Assembly: GCA_015655015.1 (NCBI GenBank)
Contig: JAATFV010000101.1
Coordinates: 1-64,000 of the forward strand
DNA: 64,000 bases
Direction: 5' to 3'
DNA from: Chitinophagales bacterium
GTDB lineage: Bacteria > Bacteroidota > Bacteroidia > Chitinophagales > Chitinophagaceae
The notes beneath the pieces are model-generated. The model was not told the origin of the DNA, searched no databases, and saw only the letters and a list, made by a program, of their open reading frames with translations. This document shows positions 8,966 to 18,733 of this stretch, piece by piece. The translations under genes were made by a program, and so were the position numbers. Position 1 is the first letter of the stretch. Every line of letters starts with the position of its first letter.

Positions 8966-9039
8966 TTCGGGCTGATCCAAAATTTCGCGTCGAAACGTAA
9001 TTTTTTTACAACCAAACCAATGCAATGTATGCAAAAAAC
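8966..9039 (+). promoter_or_regulatory. Conserved susC leader and start-codon element, copy 1
   Basis: TTCGGGCTGATCCAAAAT (8966-8983) recurs as TTCGGGTTGTCCAAAAT at 18734 and as TCTGGTTGATCAAAAC upstream of the minus-strand susC. ACAACCAAACCA followed by TGCAATGT and ATGCAAAAAAC at the start codon also recurs in all three. It may be the sigma-dependent promoter, a leader RNA structure or an antisense-RNA pairing region. The sequence does not decide which. Confidence 0.55.
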
Positions 9040-12000
9040 TGCTTATTGGTACAGGTCTGCCTATGCCCGGCGCCGTACCCTCAACCAAACACTTTTAGTC
9101 ATGAAATTGACTATTCTATTACTGACAGCTGCTTTACTCAACGTATCCGCTACCGGTCTCTCCCAGAATATTACGCTCTCCGGTAAAAATCTGACCCTGC
9201 GATCCGTCTTCACCGCCATCGAACGGCAAACCAATTACACCGTTTTTTTCAACGAGGACGACCTTCAGGGTACAAAACCGTTGTCCCTGAAGATAGAGAA
9301 GATGCCCCTGGCCGATTTTCTCCGGCTGGCGGAAAAAGACCAGCCTGTTCATTTCGCCATCGAAGGGAATATGATCGTGCTCTCCAGGAAAAAGAGCATA
9401 GAAACTGAATCCGCTCCTGATAAATTGCCGCCGCCCCCCGTTACGGGTATTATCCGGAACGCGGCCGGAGAGCCGGTTCCCGGAGTGAATGTGACGCTGA
9501 AAGGAGGGAAGATAGGCACTACGACTGATTCTGCGGGTAAATTCTCTCTGAATGTTGAGGCCGGTGCTACCCTGGTCATCAGTTCCGTAGGATATGGCAG
9601 GAAAGAAATTAAAGTACCTGCCGGTAAAGTAGTAAAAATCACATTGGAAGTCAGCAACTCACCGCTGGATGAAGTGCAGATCATTGCTTACGGCACATCC
9701 TCCCGACGCCTGACCACCGGCAGCGTCACTTCCGTCAAAGCAAAAGATATAGAAGAACAGCCCGTTTCCAATGTATTACAGACCCTGGCGGGAAAAGTGC
9801 CGGGCATGACGGTTGCCCAGACCGATGGCCTGCCGGGCGGATTTTTTGATATCGTTATCCGCGGCAAGAACTCCCTTTCCCAGGGATACCGTCCGCTGAT
9901 ACTGATCGATGGCATCCCCTTTTTCAATGACAAGACATCCGGATCCTTTCCCGGGGCCAACCTGTCGAATAGCCCCCTGAATGTGCTCAATCCCGCAGAT
10001 ATAGAAAGCATCGATGTATTGAAAGACGCGGACGCTACGGCCATTTATGGATCGCGCGGGTCCAACGGGGTGATCCTCATTACCACCAAAAAAGGAATAT
10101 CCGGTAAATCACGCCTCAATCTCAATGCCTATACCGGCATCAACAAGTCTACCAAAAATGTTCAGTTGATGAACACCCCGCAATACCTCGAAATGCGGAG
10201 AGAAGCATTCAAAAATGACGGCATCCAGCCAACAGCTGCCAATGCCCCCGATCTCCTCACCTGGGATACCACGAAGAACACTAATTGGAACCAACTTTAC
10301 CGGGAAGGCGATGGGGCCTCCACCAACCTGCAGCTGGATTATTCCGGCGGTACGGAATACACCAATTTCAGGATCGGCGCCAACTATCGTTATGAGACCC
10401 CGCTGAACAGCAGCGTCGCCAGAAAGGTCACTGGCAAACAGGCCCGTTATCACAAGGATGGCGTACAGCTGAATGTATCCCATATGTCTTTGGACAAAAA
10501 ATTGAAGATGACATTCAGCGCCGGTTATGACATGGACAAAAGTGATTTCACCGGCCTGGTCGGATTCATAACCCTGCCCCCCGACGCACCGAACCCCCTC
10601 GACAGCAACGGCAAGCTGGTATGGCAGGCAGGCAGCGTATCCATTACCAACCCGCTGGCGGATCTGTACAAGACCTATGCCTCCACCAACAAAATATTGA
10701 CCAGCAGCGCAGCCATCTCCTACCGGATCTTTAAGGGATTGGATTTTAAGGTCAATGGCGGGTATAATTCCATCGACTACAACGAGATCAACAGCACGCC
10801 GAAAATCGCGCTCAACCCCCTGTATAGCCCTACCTCCTCCTCTTATTTCCAGGATTCCTATGTCAGCGGCTGGCAGGTAGAACCGATCCTTACCTACAAT
10901 ACCCCGCTGGCAAAAGGCCGGCTCGGCAAGCTCGAAATACTGGCAGGGGAAAGCTGGAGCAGCAAACGCTCCGACCGGCTATCCTCCAACTTTATCAACT
11001 ACAGCAGCGATATTTATATCGGCACCAGGACAGGCGCTGCCACCACCAACTCGAATCCAGCCCTCACGGTATATAATTATCAGGGAGCATATGGAAGGAT
11101 CAACTATAACTTCGAGAACAAATATATACTCAACTTAACAGGCCGCAGGGACGGGTCCTCCCGTTTCGGCCCCGGCAGAAGATACTCCAATTTTGGAGCC
11201 GCAGGAGCCGCCTATATCTTTACCGAAGAAAAGCTGATCAAAAATACCCTGCCTTTTTTGAGTTTTGGTAAGCTGCGGGGCAACTACGGCGTCACCGGCA
11301 ATGATAATATCGGCGATTATATGTATTATAACAGCTGGGAGACCTCCGACAGCTACCACTATGATACACAGGCCAACGGCCTGCTGCCGCTACGCCTTTT
11401 CAATTCCGACTATAGCTGGGAAAAAAATGTCAAATTGGAAATGGCATTGGATCTTGGGTTTTTTGACGACAGGCTGCTGTTGACCGCCAATTACTACAAC
11501 AGCCGCTCGGGCAATCAGCTTGTCAGCTACAGGCTTCCCTCACAGACAGGCTTCACCAGCATCACGAAAAATTTCGATGCGGTAGTAGAGAACTGGGGAT
11601 GGGAATTTACCATCAACGCCAAACCTCTGGCGCATAGCCGTTTTCATTGGAATATCGATTTTAACCTGACTACGGCCAGGAACAAGCTGGCATCCTTCCC
11701 CGGACTGGCCACCTCTTCCTATGCCAATACCTATATCATCGGCAAGCCGATCACCGGCAAAAGGCTCTATCCCTTCACGGGAGTGGATCCAAAGACCGGT
11801 CTCTACACTTATAAAGGCACCACGCAGCAGGACAGGACCGTAATGAGCGACTACAATACCCCCCATTATTACGGCGGCATCACCAATAACTTCGAATACA
11901 AAGGTTTCTCGCTGGACATCTTCCTGCAATTCGTCCGGCAGGACCAGCCCGAATATATCAACCGGCTGACCGGTGCCCAGGCCGGCACGATGATCAACCA

Positions 12001-12343
12001 GCCTGTAGAAATGCTCGACCGCTGGCAAAAACAGGGTGACCATGCCAAGTACCAGCAATATACTACCGGTAAGAACCCGACCATATCGGCGGCGTTCTAT
12101 CCCCTGACCTCTTCCACCGCCTACGCCACCGATGCCTCCTTTATCCGTTTAAAGAATCTTTCTTTCGGGTATACTTTCAGGGAAGCCTGGTTGAAAAAGG
12201 CATCTCTTTCCAGTCTGCGAATTTATTTTCAGGGGCAAAACCTGGCTGTCTTAACTCCCTATAAAGGCGCCGACCCGGAAAGCGGAGGTTTGGGCAATCC
12301 CCTGATCAAAACCTATACAGGCGGAATACAAGTAACATTTTAA
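9029..12343 (+). CDS. SusC/RagA-family TonB-dependent receptor with STN signalling domain
   Basis: About 1104 residues. I chose the ATG at 9029 (MQKTAYW) over the one at 9020 because the same ATGCAAAAAAC context starts two other SusC genes here. A 24-residue N-terminal extension precedes the signal core MKLTILLLTAALLNVSATG. An STN domain lies at about 47-110 and a carboxypeptidase-like domain at 138-212. The plug begins near 213 (EVQIIAYGTSSRR) and includes DADATAIYGSRGSNGVILITT, and the barrel runs to the end (GGIQVTF). The STN domain is the part that signals to FecR. It is followed 11 bases later by susD. Confidence 0.94.
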   Translation: MQKTAYWYRSAYARRRTLNQTLLVMKLTILLLTAALLNVSATGLSQNITLSGKNLTLRSVFTAIERQTNYTVFFNEDDLQGTKPLSLKIEKMPLADFLRLAEKDQPVHFAIEGNMIVLSRKKSIETESAPDKLPPPPVTGIIRNAAGEPVPGVNVTLKGGKIGTTTDSAGKFSLNVEAGATLVISSVGYGRKEIKVPAGKVVKITLEVSNSPLDEVQIIAYGTSSRRLTTGSVTSVKAKDIEEQPVSNVLQTLAGKVPGMTVAQTDGLPGGFFDIVIRGKNSLSQGYRPLILIDGIPFFNDKTSGSFPGANLSNSPLNVLNPADIESIDVLKDADATAIYGSRGSNGVILITTKKGISGKSRLNLNAYTGINKSTKNVQLMNTPQYLEMRREAFKNDGIQPTAANAPDLLTWDTTKNTNWNQLYREGDGASTNLQLDYSGGTEYTNFRIGANYRYETPLNSSVARKVTGKQARYHKDGVQLNVSHMSLDKKLKMTFSAGYDMDKSDFTGLVGFITLPPDAPNPLDSNGKLVWQAGSVSITNPLADLYKTYASTNKILTSSAAISYRIFKGLDFKVNGGYNSIDYNEINSTPKIALNPLYSPTSSSYFQDSYVSGWQVEPILTYNTPLAKGRLGKLEILAGESWSSKRSDRLSSNFINYSSDIYIGTRTGAATTNSNPALTVYNYQGAYGRINYNFENKYILNLTGRRDGSSRFGPGRRYSNFGAAGAAYIFTEEKLIKNTLPFLSFGKLRGNYGVTGNDNIGDYMYYNSWETSDSYHYDTQANGLLPLRLFNSDYSWEKNVKLEMALDLGFFDDRLLLTANYYNSRSGNQLVSYRLPSQTGFTSITKNFDAVVENWGWEFTINAKPLAHSRFHWNIDFNLTTARNKLASFPGLATSSYANTYIIGKPITGKRLYPFTGVDPKTGLYTYKGTTQQDRTVMSDYNTPHYYGGITNNFEYKGFSLDIFLQFVRQDQPEYINRLTGAQAGTMINQPVEMLDRWQKQGDHAKYQQYTTGKNPTISAAFYPLTSSTAYATDASFIRLKNLSFGYTFREAWLKKASLSSLRIYFQGQNLAVLTPYKGADPESGGLGNPLIKTYTGGIQVTF

Positions 12344-12354
12344 TAAAAGACACC

Positions 12355-13752
12355 ATGACACTACATAATACCAACTCTGTTAAGAAATATAAATTTGCCC
12401 ACCTGGCGATAATCCTGTTATGCCTGGGATCTGTTTCCTGTGAGAAATTCCTGACAGTAACACCTCCTCCTTATCAGCCCGATACAAAGACGGTTTTCAG
12501 CAGCGATCAGACCGCCCAATCGGCGGTGGCGGCGCTATACAATACCCTCCCTTCCTATATGACCTATGATAACAATGTCTATGCCGGCTTGTATGCAGAT
12601 GACCTGGATAATCCTACATCCTTCTCCGATTACCAGGATTTCGAGAGCGGTTACCTGGCGCCCGACAACTCCATCGTAGATAACTACTGGCAACAGATCT
12701 ATAATTTTATCTATAACACCAATATCAACCTCGAAGGTATTCAGCAATCCACCACTTTATCCGAAACGGTGAAGAGCCAGCTGACGGGAGAAGTATACTT
12801 TTTACGGGCCGCCGCTTATTTCACCATGGTCAACTGTTTTGGGGCCGTTCCTCTTGTCACCACGACTGACTATACGGTGAATGCCTCCATGGCGAGGACG
12901 GATACCGGCAAGGTATATGATCAGATCATCAGCGACCTTACGAATGCGCAGCAATATCTCAAGGCTGCTTATCCTTCCGCCAACCGGGTAAGGGTCAATA
13001 AATGGGCCGCAGCGGCCCTGGAGGCACGCGTATATCTGTATAGAAAGGATTGGGACAATGCCTTCAAACAGGCTGCCATGGTAATCGATCAGGGCGGGTA
13101 TGGCGCCTTGCCGATCCCGGAGAAAGCCTTCTATTACAACAGCCCCGAGATCATTTTCCAGATCATACCCGTCAACAATGACGCCCCCTATAACAATGAC
13201 GCACTGAATTTCATCCCGGGTTCCAGCGATGTGATCCCCATGCTGACGCTTCAGCAGGGACTGGTCAATGCATTTGAGCCGGGTGACCAGCGTTTTGTAA
13301 AATGGACCGGCTACAATACGGTAGGAGGGGTCAACTATTATTATCCGGCAAAGTTCAAAAATGCTGACGGCTCGCTGACCCTGGAATACCTGGTCTTTTT
13401 ACGGCTGTCAGAAGTATACCTGATACGGGCGGAAGCGGGCGCGCATCTCAATAACCTAACCGCAGCCATCGGTGATGTCGATAAAATACGTGCACGAGCC
13501 GGCCTCCCGCTGATCAAAGACACCGATCCCACGATTGGAGCGACGGATTTGCTGGACCGCATTTATCACGAGGAACGCATCGAGCTGTTTGCGGAAATGG
13601 GCCACCGGTGGCTGGACCTGAAAAGGACCGGACAAGCCGCATCCGTATTGGGAGCGCTGAAGCCCGGATGGAAAGATGCCTTCTTACTGTGGCCAATACC
13701 CGAAACGGAATTGGAAAGCACTCCCGCGCTTACCCCCAACCCGGGCTATTAA
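12355..13752 (+). CDS. SusD/RagB-family outer-membrane lipoprotein
   Basis: 465 residues with a lipoprotein signal ending in LGSVSC, then EKFLTVTPPPY. Helical TPR-like repeats (LTGEVYFLRAAAYFTMVNCFGAVPL) and the C-terminal SusD segment (RIYHEERIELFAEMGHRWLDLKRTG, LTPNPGY) are clear. It partners the SusC encoded 11 bases upstream. The zinc protease gene begins 31 bases downstream, so the three genes are probably one operon. It resembles the SusD at 22311 closely in layout, including the shared RANKWAAEAL-type helix. Confidence 0.93.
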   Translation: MTLHNTNSVKKYKFAHLAIILLCLGSVSCEKFLTVTPPPYQPDTKTVFSSDQTAQSAVAALYNTLPSYMTYDNNVYAGLYADDLDNPTSFSDYQDFESGYLAPDNSIVDNYWQQIYNFIYNTNINLEGIQQSTTLSETVKSQLTGEVYFLRAAAYFTMVNCFGAVPLVTTTDYTVNASMARTDTGKVYDQIISDLTNAQQYLKAAYPSANRVRVNKWAAAALEARVYLYRKDWDNAFKQAAMVIDQGGYGALPIPEKAFYYNSPEIIFQIIPVNNDAPYNNDALNFIPGSSDVIPMLTLQQGLVNAFEPGDQRFVKWTGYNTVGGVNYYYPAKFKNADGSLTLEYLVFLRLSEVYLIRAEAGAHLNNLTAAIGDVDKIRARAGLPLIKDTDPTIGATDLLDRIYHEERIELFAEMGHRWLDLKRTGQAASVLGALKPGWKDAFLLWPIPETELESTPALTPNPGY

Positions 13753-13783
13753 TCAAAATGAACGTTTCAACTAAAAAAACCGA

Positions 13784-16327
13784 ATGCGAAAACTATTTTT
13801 ACTGATCGGCGCCTGTCTGAGCTTGGGTATTACTTTGAATGCACAACACAAAAAATCCCCTGATCCCGTGGTTAAGACGACCAATGCCGATACCGCCCAA
13901 AAACCGGCACAGGGCGGGGCACATCGTTCCGGCGCCGATACCCGCCCTTTTGAAGAGCTGGTCACTCCGGCAACCCTCACCCAAAAGGGATTATTCACCG
14001 TATATCGCAACGAGGATCATTATTTACTGGAGATACCGGATACCCTGCTGGGCCGGGACATCCTGGTGGTCAGCAGGATGGCGAAGGCCGCAGCCGGAGA
14101 AAATACGGAGGAGACCGGATACGCCGGCGATGAGATCAATGAGACCGTGATCCGTTTCGTGAAAGGGCCGCGTACCCGCCTTTTCCTGAAAACGATATCC
14201 TATCGGGTAATGAGTACTGATACCAGCAGCAACGGAATGTACAGATCCGTGCTCAATTCCAATCTGCAGCCGATCAGCGCCGCTTTCGACATCCGGACTT
14301 TTCACAAAGACAGCACCGGAAAGGTCCGGTCTTCGGTGATCGATATAACCGAATACCTGGCCGGCGACAATGACATATTGTTTTTCGGGGCAGCTGCCAA
14401 ACGGGAGCTTGGCCTGACGAATATTGCGGCCGACCGCTCCTATATCGATGACGTACGCAGTTTCCCGAACAACCTGGAGATCCGGACCGTGAAGACATAC
14501 ATGCGAACCGGGAATGGCAACAGGGCCATTCCCGCACCCGCTACCTATGAGTTGAACAGCTCCCTGGTATTGCTGCCGGAAATCCCCATGAAACCGCGTT
14601 ATTTTGACAGCCGCGTAGGCTATTTCAATACCGGCTATACGGACTTCGACGCCAATCCCCAGGGAGTGAAGGACATCAGCATGATCACCCGCTGGAGACT
14701 GGAGCCAAAAGAAGAAGATATAGAGAAATATAAAAATGGAGAGCTGGTAGAACCGAAGAACCCGATAATCTATTATATCGATCCTTCTACTCCTAAAAAA
14801 TGGGTGCCCTACCTCATTCGCGGGATCAACGACTGGAAAGCCGCATTCGAACAGGCGGGTTTTAAAAATGCGGTCATCGGCAAAGAGGCGCCGCAGGACG
14901 ATTCTACCTGGAGCATTGACGATGCACGGCACAATGTAATTGTATACAAGCCTTCCCCGGTTGCCAATGCCAATGGCCCGAATGTACATGACCCGCGAAG
15001 CGGTGAGATCCTGGAGACGCATATCAACTGGTACCACAATGTTATGAGCCTGATACACAACTGGTACATGGTCCAGACCGCTGCCGTGGATCCCCTTGCC
15101 CGGAAAATGCGTTTCGATGACTCTTTGATGGGACAGCTGATCCGTTTCGTTTCCTCGCATGAAGTAGGACATACCCTGGGCCTGCGTCATAATTTCGGTT
15201 CTTCTTCCACCGTTCCCGTCGAGCTGCTCCGCAACAAGGCCTGGGTGGAAGCCAATGGCCATACTCCTTCCATCATGGACTATGCACGTTTCAACTACGT
15301 GGCGCAGCCCGAAGACCATATCTCCGAAAAAGGCCTCTTTCCCCGGATCGGGGACTATGATAAATGGGCGATCGAATGGGGATACAAATGGAAACCCGAA
15401 TATGCTTCGGCAGCGGATGAACGGGCATGGTCCGATGATCTGATCGTGGAAAGACTGGGCAAAAACCCGCGTCTGTGGTTTGGCACCGAGTCCGATCCCA
15501 ACGATCCGCGCTGTCAATCCGAAGACCTGGGCGACGATGCCATGAAGGCAGGCAGCTACGGGATTAAAAACCTGCAGCGCATCCTGGCCGGTCTTCCGCA
15601 ATGGACGGCAGCCCCGCACGAAGGATATGGCGACCTGCATATGATGTATGGGGAAGTGATCAGCCAGTTCAAACGTTATATGGATCACGTGCTGCGGAAT
15701 ATCGGCGGCATGACGACAACCATTAAGTCGCAGGAACAGACCGGCCCGATCTATGATTTTACACCCAGGGCCAGGCAAAAAGAGGCCATGGCATTTTTAC
15801 AGCGGCAACTGTTTACGACACCTGCCTGGCTGATGAACTATAAGATAGCGGGTGTAACGAATACCAACCCCGGCTCTTCCATACTATCTATACAGCAGGG
15901 CGCCCTGCTCGGCCTGATAAACCCGATGTTATTGAACAAGCTCAGCTATTTTGAAGAGGTAAAAGGGGTAGCAGCGGCCTATACCCCCGTTGAAATGATG
16001 AATGATCTGAAAAGAGGAGTTTGGGCCGAGCTCACAACGCACCAGGCTATTCAAATGCAGCGCCGGCAGCTTCAGAAAGTATATGTCAGCATCCTTATCA
16101 ATATAGTGGCCCCTAAACCTGTTCCTTCCACCGCTATCCAGATGAGCACCAACATGGTTATTGCGGTCAGTAACACAGATGGTATGTCCGTTCTGAAAGG
16201 ACAGGCCCAAAGCCTGCTGGCGGAAATAAAAGCCGCCATTCCCCACGCTCCGGATAAAACTACCCGTCTGCATTTAGCCGATATGGCCGGAAGGCTGTCC
16301 GATGCCCTTGGTCATCCCTCTCCGTAA
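13784..16327 (+). CDS. Secreted zinc-dependent metalloprotease (DUF5117/DUF5118/DUF4953 type)
   Basis: 847 residues with a signal peptide (MRKLFLLIGACLSLGITLNAQ). The catalytic motif HEVGHTLGLRH at residues 459-469 gives zinc ligands His459, His463 and His469 with Glu460 as base. A metzincin-like Met-turn, SIMDY, follows with Met498. The N-terminal half (FLLEIPDTLLGRDILVVSRM-like, with RFVKGPRTRLFLK) matches the DUF5117/5118 region of this family. It closes a sigma/FecR/SusC/SusD operon, which suggests it cuts proteins or peptides before or after uptake. The substrate is unknown. No frameshift or missing catalytic residue was seen. Confidence 0.9.
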   Translation: MRKLFLLIGACLSLGITLNAQHKKSPDPVVKTTNADTAQKPAQGGAHRSGADTRPFEELVTPATLTQKGLFTVYRNEDHYLLEIPDTLLGRDILVVSRMAKAAAGENTEETGYAGDEINETVIRFVKGPRTRLFLKTISYRVMSTDTSSNGMYRSVLNSNLQPISAAFDIRTFHKDSTGKVRSSVIDITEYLAGDNDILFFGAAAKRELGLTNIAADRSYIDDVRSFPNNLEIRTVKTYMRTGNGNRAIPAPATYELNSSLVLLPEIPMKPRYFDSRVGYFNTGYTDFDANPQGVKDISMITRWRLEPKEEDIEKYKNGELVEPKNPIIYYIDPSTPKKWVPYLIRGINDWKAAFEQAGFKNAVIGKEAPQDDSTWSIDDARHNVIVYKPSPVANANGPNVHDPRSGEILETHINWYHNVMSLIHNWYMVQTAAVDPLARKMRFDDSLMGQLIRFVSSHEVGHTLGLRHNFGSSSTVPVELLRNKAWVEANGHTPSIMDYARFNYVAQPEDHISEKGLFPRIGDYDKWAIEWGYKWKPEYASAADERAWSDDLIVERLGKNPRLWFGTESDPNDPRCQSEDLGDDAMKAGSYGIKNLQRILAGLPQWTAAPHEGYGDLHMMYGEVISQFKRYMDHVLRNIGGMTTTIKSQEQTGPIYDFTPRARQKEAMAFLQRQLFTTPAWLMNYKIAGVTNTNPGSSILSIQQGALLGLINPMLLNKLSYFEEVKGVAAAYTPVEMMNDLKRGVWAELTTHQAIQMQRRQLQKVYVSILINIVAPKPVPSTAIQMSTNMVIAVSNTDGMSVLKGQAQSLLAEIKAAIPHAPDKTTRLHLADMAGRLSDALGHPSP

Positions 16328-16579
16328 TTATCGGATCTTTTTTGCAGCGGTGCATTCGATAATGACGAGCGAGTCGGTAAAGGTGAGGTAGGAGATATTC
16401 ATGTCAACAGTGTGGAGATAGCTGCGGAATTCTTCTGCATAGAGCAGGGAGAAGTAGAGTTCGAGGGCCCGGGTGGTGGTGTAGATCAAAAGGAAATCAC
16501 CAAAGGACCCGTATATGGCGGGTTCTCCCGTGTCGTAGCGACGTTGGAATTGTAAGAGAAGGCGTTGGATCTCTTCCAT
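16328..16579 (-). CDS. Small hypothetical protein, 83 residues
   Basis: I do not recognise this protein. It encodes MEEIQRLLLQFQRRYDTG at the N-terminus and ends in IIECTAAKKIR, with no signal peptide or membrane helix. The composition, with alternating helix- and strand-like segments (AIYGSFGDFLLIYTTTRA, YLTFTDSLVII), looks like a real folded protein. Its stop codon abuts that of the convergent protease gene, and its start lies 99 bases from the divergent sigma gene at 16679. It could be a small regulator or a lineage-specific protein. Confidence 0.55.
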   Translation of the reverse strand: MEEIQRLLLQFQRRYDTGEPAIYGSFGDFLLIYTTTRALELYFSLLYAEEFRSYLHTVDMNISYLTFTDSLVIIECTAAKKIR

Positions 16580-16678
16580 AAATTAATTTACGAAATTTTG
16601 GGCAATTAAACGCTAACCGGCAAAGCGGTCATTCCGGCGATCCCGGGATTCAATAAAAATTGGCGTATTTTTGAGTTC

Positions 16679-17272
16679 GTGCATACGCATCCGACTATAA
16701 CAAATTATAGCGTCCTTGAAGACGGGGAACTGGTGAGCTTGCTGAATACTGGCAACAGGGAGGCTTTCGACGAACTGTACAGGCGCTATTGGCTCCTGCT
16801 TTATGATGCGGCTTACAAACGATTGGAAGACAAACAGCAGGCGGAAGATATTGTACAGGAAGTTTTTATCCGGCTGTGGATGCGAAGGAACGAGGTGGCT
16901 ATCGGTGCGGTTGCCGCCTATCTCCACACGGCGGTACGGTATAGTGTCTTAAGTTATATTACCCGCCATAAGGTATCGCTCAGCTTTTATAATTCTTTTG
17001 AGGCGCTGCTGCTCCTTGAAAAAGATACTCCTGAGGATCAGCTTCTTACGAAAGAATTGCTGGTATCGGTGTATGCCTATGCAGAAACCCTGTCGGAGCG
17101 GAAAAAGCAGATCTTTTTGTTGCATGTCCACCATAAACTTACTACCCGGGAAATTGCCGATGCACTGGAAATTTCCCAAAAGGCCGTACAAAACCAGCTT
17201 GGTCCTACTTTAGACGGCCTGCGTTCCCATCTTGCTCCTGTGGTCCTGGCGATTATCGCCAGCCGGTTTTAA
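16679..17272 (+). CDS. ECF-type RNA polymerase sigma factor
   Basis: 197 residues starting with GTG (no in-frame ATG fits). Region 2 spans about residues 25-90 (FDELYRRYWLLLYDAAYKRL, DKQQAEDIVQEVFIRLWMRR). Region 4 lies at about 130-180 (LSERKKQIFLLHVHHKLTTR, then EIADALEISQKAVQNQL). It ends in a short hydrophobic tail, APVVLAIIASRF. The fecR gene follows after 69 bases and the susC it should control begins at 18798. Confidence 0.92.
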   Translation: MHTHPTITNYSVLEDGELVSLLNTGNREAFDELYRRYWLLLYDAAYKRLEDKQQAEDIVQEVFIRLWMRRNEVAIGAVAAYLHTAVRYSVLSYITRHKVSLSFYNSFEALLLLEKDTPEDQLLTKELLVSVYAYAETLSERKKQIFLLHVHHKLTTREIADALEISQKAVQNQLGPTLDGLRSHLAPVVLAIIASRF

Positions 17273-17341
17273 AAAAAAGTTCGTTTGGACTGGGAGTTCT
17301 TCACCGCCAATGAGACATGGTATGTATAAAAGGAAAGCGCC

Positions 17342-18646
17342 ATGCTCCATTCTGCCAAAAGAAAAAAATTGCTCCGGCTGATCAAGAGGTACCGGGATGG
17401 AACGGCTACGGCCGAAGAAGCCGCTTTTGTAGAAAGCTATTACCAGAGTTTTGACTATAAAGATCCCATCTCCGCCAGCCTTTCCCGGGAGGAGAAACAG
17501 GCCATCGAGGGTCGTCTCCTGGAAGCCATTCATGCCGGGACAAAGCGGACGGGCATGGAGCGGGGAGGAGAAGCTCCGGAAGAGGAGACAGTGGTAAGAC
17601 GCTTGTCACCGGTGAGCCGGCCGGGACGCATGTGGTGGGCGGCGGCGGCTGTCCTGGTCCTCGCGGGCGGCGGCTGGCTATGGATCAATAATAAGAAGAA
17701 CCCGCCGGCATCGATTGCCGGACGGGCTGTTACTCCTGATATCGCTCCCGGGCGGACAGGCGCTGTATTGACGCTGGGAGATGGAACACAGATGGTGCTG
17801 GATAGCCTTGGGGGCGGAGTGATCGCCAACCAGAACGGATCACAGGTAGTACTGAAAAATACGGGACTGGCTTATGCACCGGCTTATATTCCGGCAGGCA
17901 GGACTCCGTTGGAGACCATGTATAATACCCTGAGCACGCCCAAGGGCCGGCAGTTCAACGTGACGTTGCCGGATGGTACAAAAGTATGGCTCAATTCATC
18001 GTCTTCGCTTCGCTACCCTACCTTTTTCACCGGCGGGGAAAGGCGGGTAGACATCACCGGGGAAGCTTATTTTGAGGTGACAAAAGACAAGGCGAGGCCT
18101 TTTCTCGTAATAGCCGGTCAGGCGGAGGTGGACGTGCTGGGAACGGCTTTCAATATAAATGCCTATGCCGATGAAGCGAGCATCAATACGACCTTGATGG
18201 ACGGGGCCGTACGGGTGACCAGCGACAGGATGGGCGGTGCAGCCGGCGATGTGCGCAGTGGCGGTGGGCAGCAAGCATCTGCGCGAAAGAGGAACAGCGT
18301 TCTTCTACGGCCGGGCCAGCAGGCAAAGATCGGGCAGGGCGCCGGCAAAGAGACGCCGCAGGGCGCCGCCTTGTCTTTGATACAGGTCGAAAATGCCGAT
18401 ACAGAAAAAGTACTGGCCTGGAAAAACGGAGCCTTCAACTTCGATGGCGCCCCTCTGGGGGCTGTGATGCGGCAACTTTCCCGCTGGTACGATATAGAGG
18501 TGGTGTATGAGAAGGGCGTCCCGGATATCCGGTTTTTCGGGGAGATGAGCAGGAACCTGAAATTATCCGATTTGCTGAAGGCCCTGGAAGAATCGAAAGT
18601 GCATTTTAGAATAGAAGAAGGAAGAAAACTGGTCGTGCTGAAATAA
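17342..18646 (+). CDS. FecR-family anti-sigma factor
   Basis: 434 residues. The cytoplasmic part covers 1-95 and a membrane helix lies near 98-114 (MWWAAAAVLVLAGGGWLW). The FecR domain (NTLSTPKGRQFNVTLPDGTK, VLGTAFNINAYADE) and the DUF4974-type end (LAWKNGAFNFDGAPLGAVM, KVHFRIEEGRKLVVL) follow. The FecR core carries an extra G/R-rich loop of about 25 residues near 300-325. It is the anti-sigma partner of the factor encoded upstream and receives the signal from the SusC encoded downstream. Confidence 0.93.
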   Translation: MLHSAKRKKLLRLIKRYRDGTATAEEAAFVESYYQSFDYKDPISASLSREEKQAIEGRLLEAIHAGTKRTGMERGGEAPEEETVVRRLSPVSRPGRMWWAAAAVLVLAGGGWLWINNKKNPPASIAGRAVTPDIAPGRTGAVLTLGDGTQMVLDSLGGGVIANQNGSQVVLKNTGLAYAPAYIPAGRTPLETMYNTLSTPKGRQFNVTLPDGTKVWLNSSSSLRYPTFFTGGERRVDITGEAYFEVTKDKARPFLVIAGQAEVDVLGTAFNINAYADEASINTTLMDGAVRVTSDRMGGAAGDVRSGGGQQASARKRNSVLLRPGQQAKIGQGAGKETPQGAALSLIQVENADTEKVLAWKNGAFNFDGAPLGAVMRQLSRWYDIEVVYEKGVPDIRFFGEMSRNLKLSDLLKALEESKVHFRIEEGRKLVVLK

Positions 18647-18693
18647 CCATTACCGCTATATAACCATTGTAACCGTTGCCGCCGGGACAAGCG

Positions 18694-18727
18694 AAAAAAA
18701 GCCGCCACGTGTAGAAGACGTGACGGC
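18694..18727 (-). terminator. Intrinsic terminator facing away from susC (antisense), copy 2
   Basis: GCCGCCACGT (18701-18710) pairs with ACGTGACGGC (18718-18727) with one mismatch and a 7-base loop. On the minus strand seven T follow (A-run 18694-18700). It sits 70 bases before the susC start, the same distance as copy 1. Confidence 0.65.
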
Positions 18728-18733
18728 CGATCG

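Noticed and set aside
14024-15778. A 584-codon open frame antisense to the zinc protease
   Set aside because: It is a shadow of the protease reading frame in GC-rich codons. The composition is improbable (very rich in G, R, H and I), with no domain, signal or upstream control.
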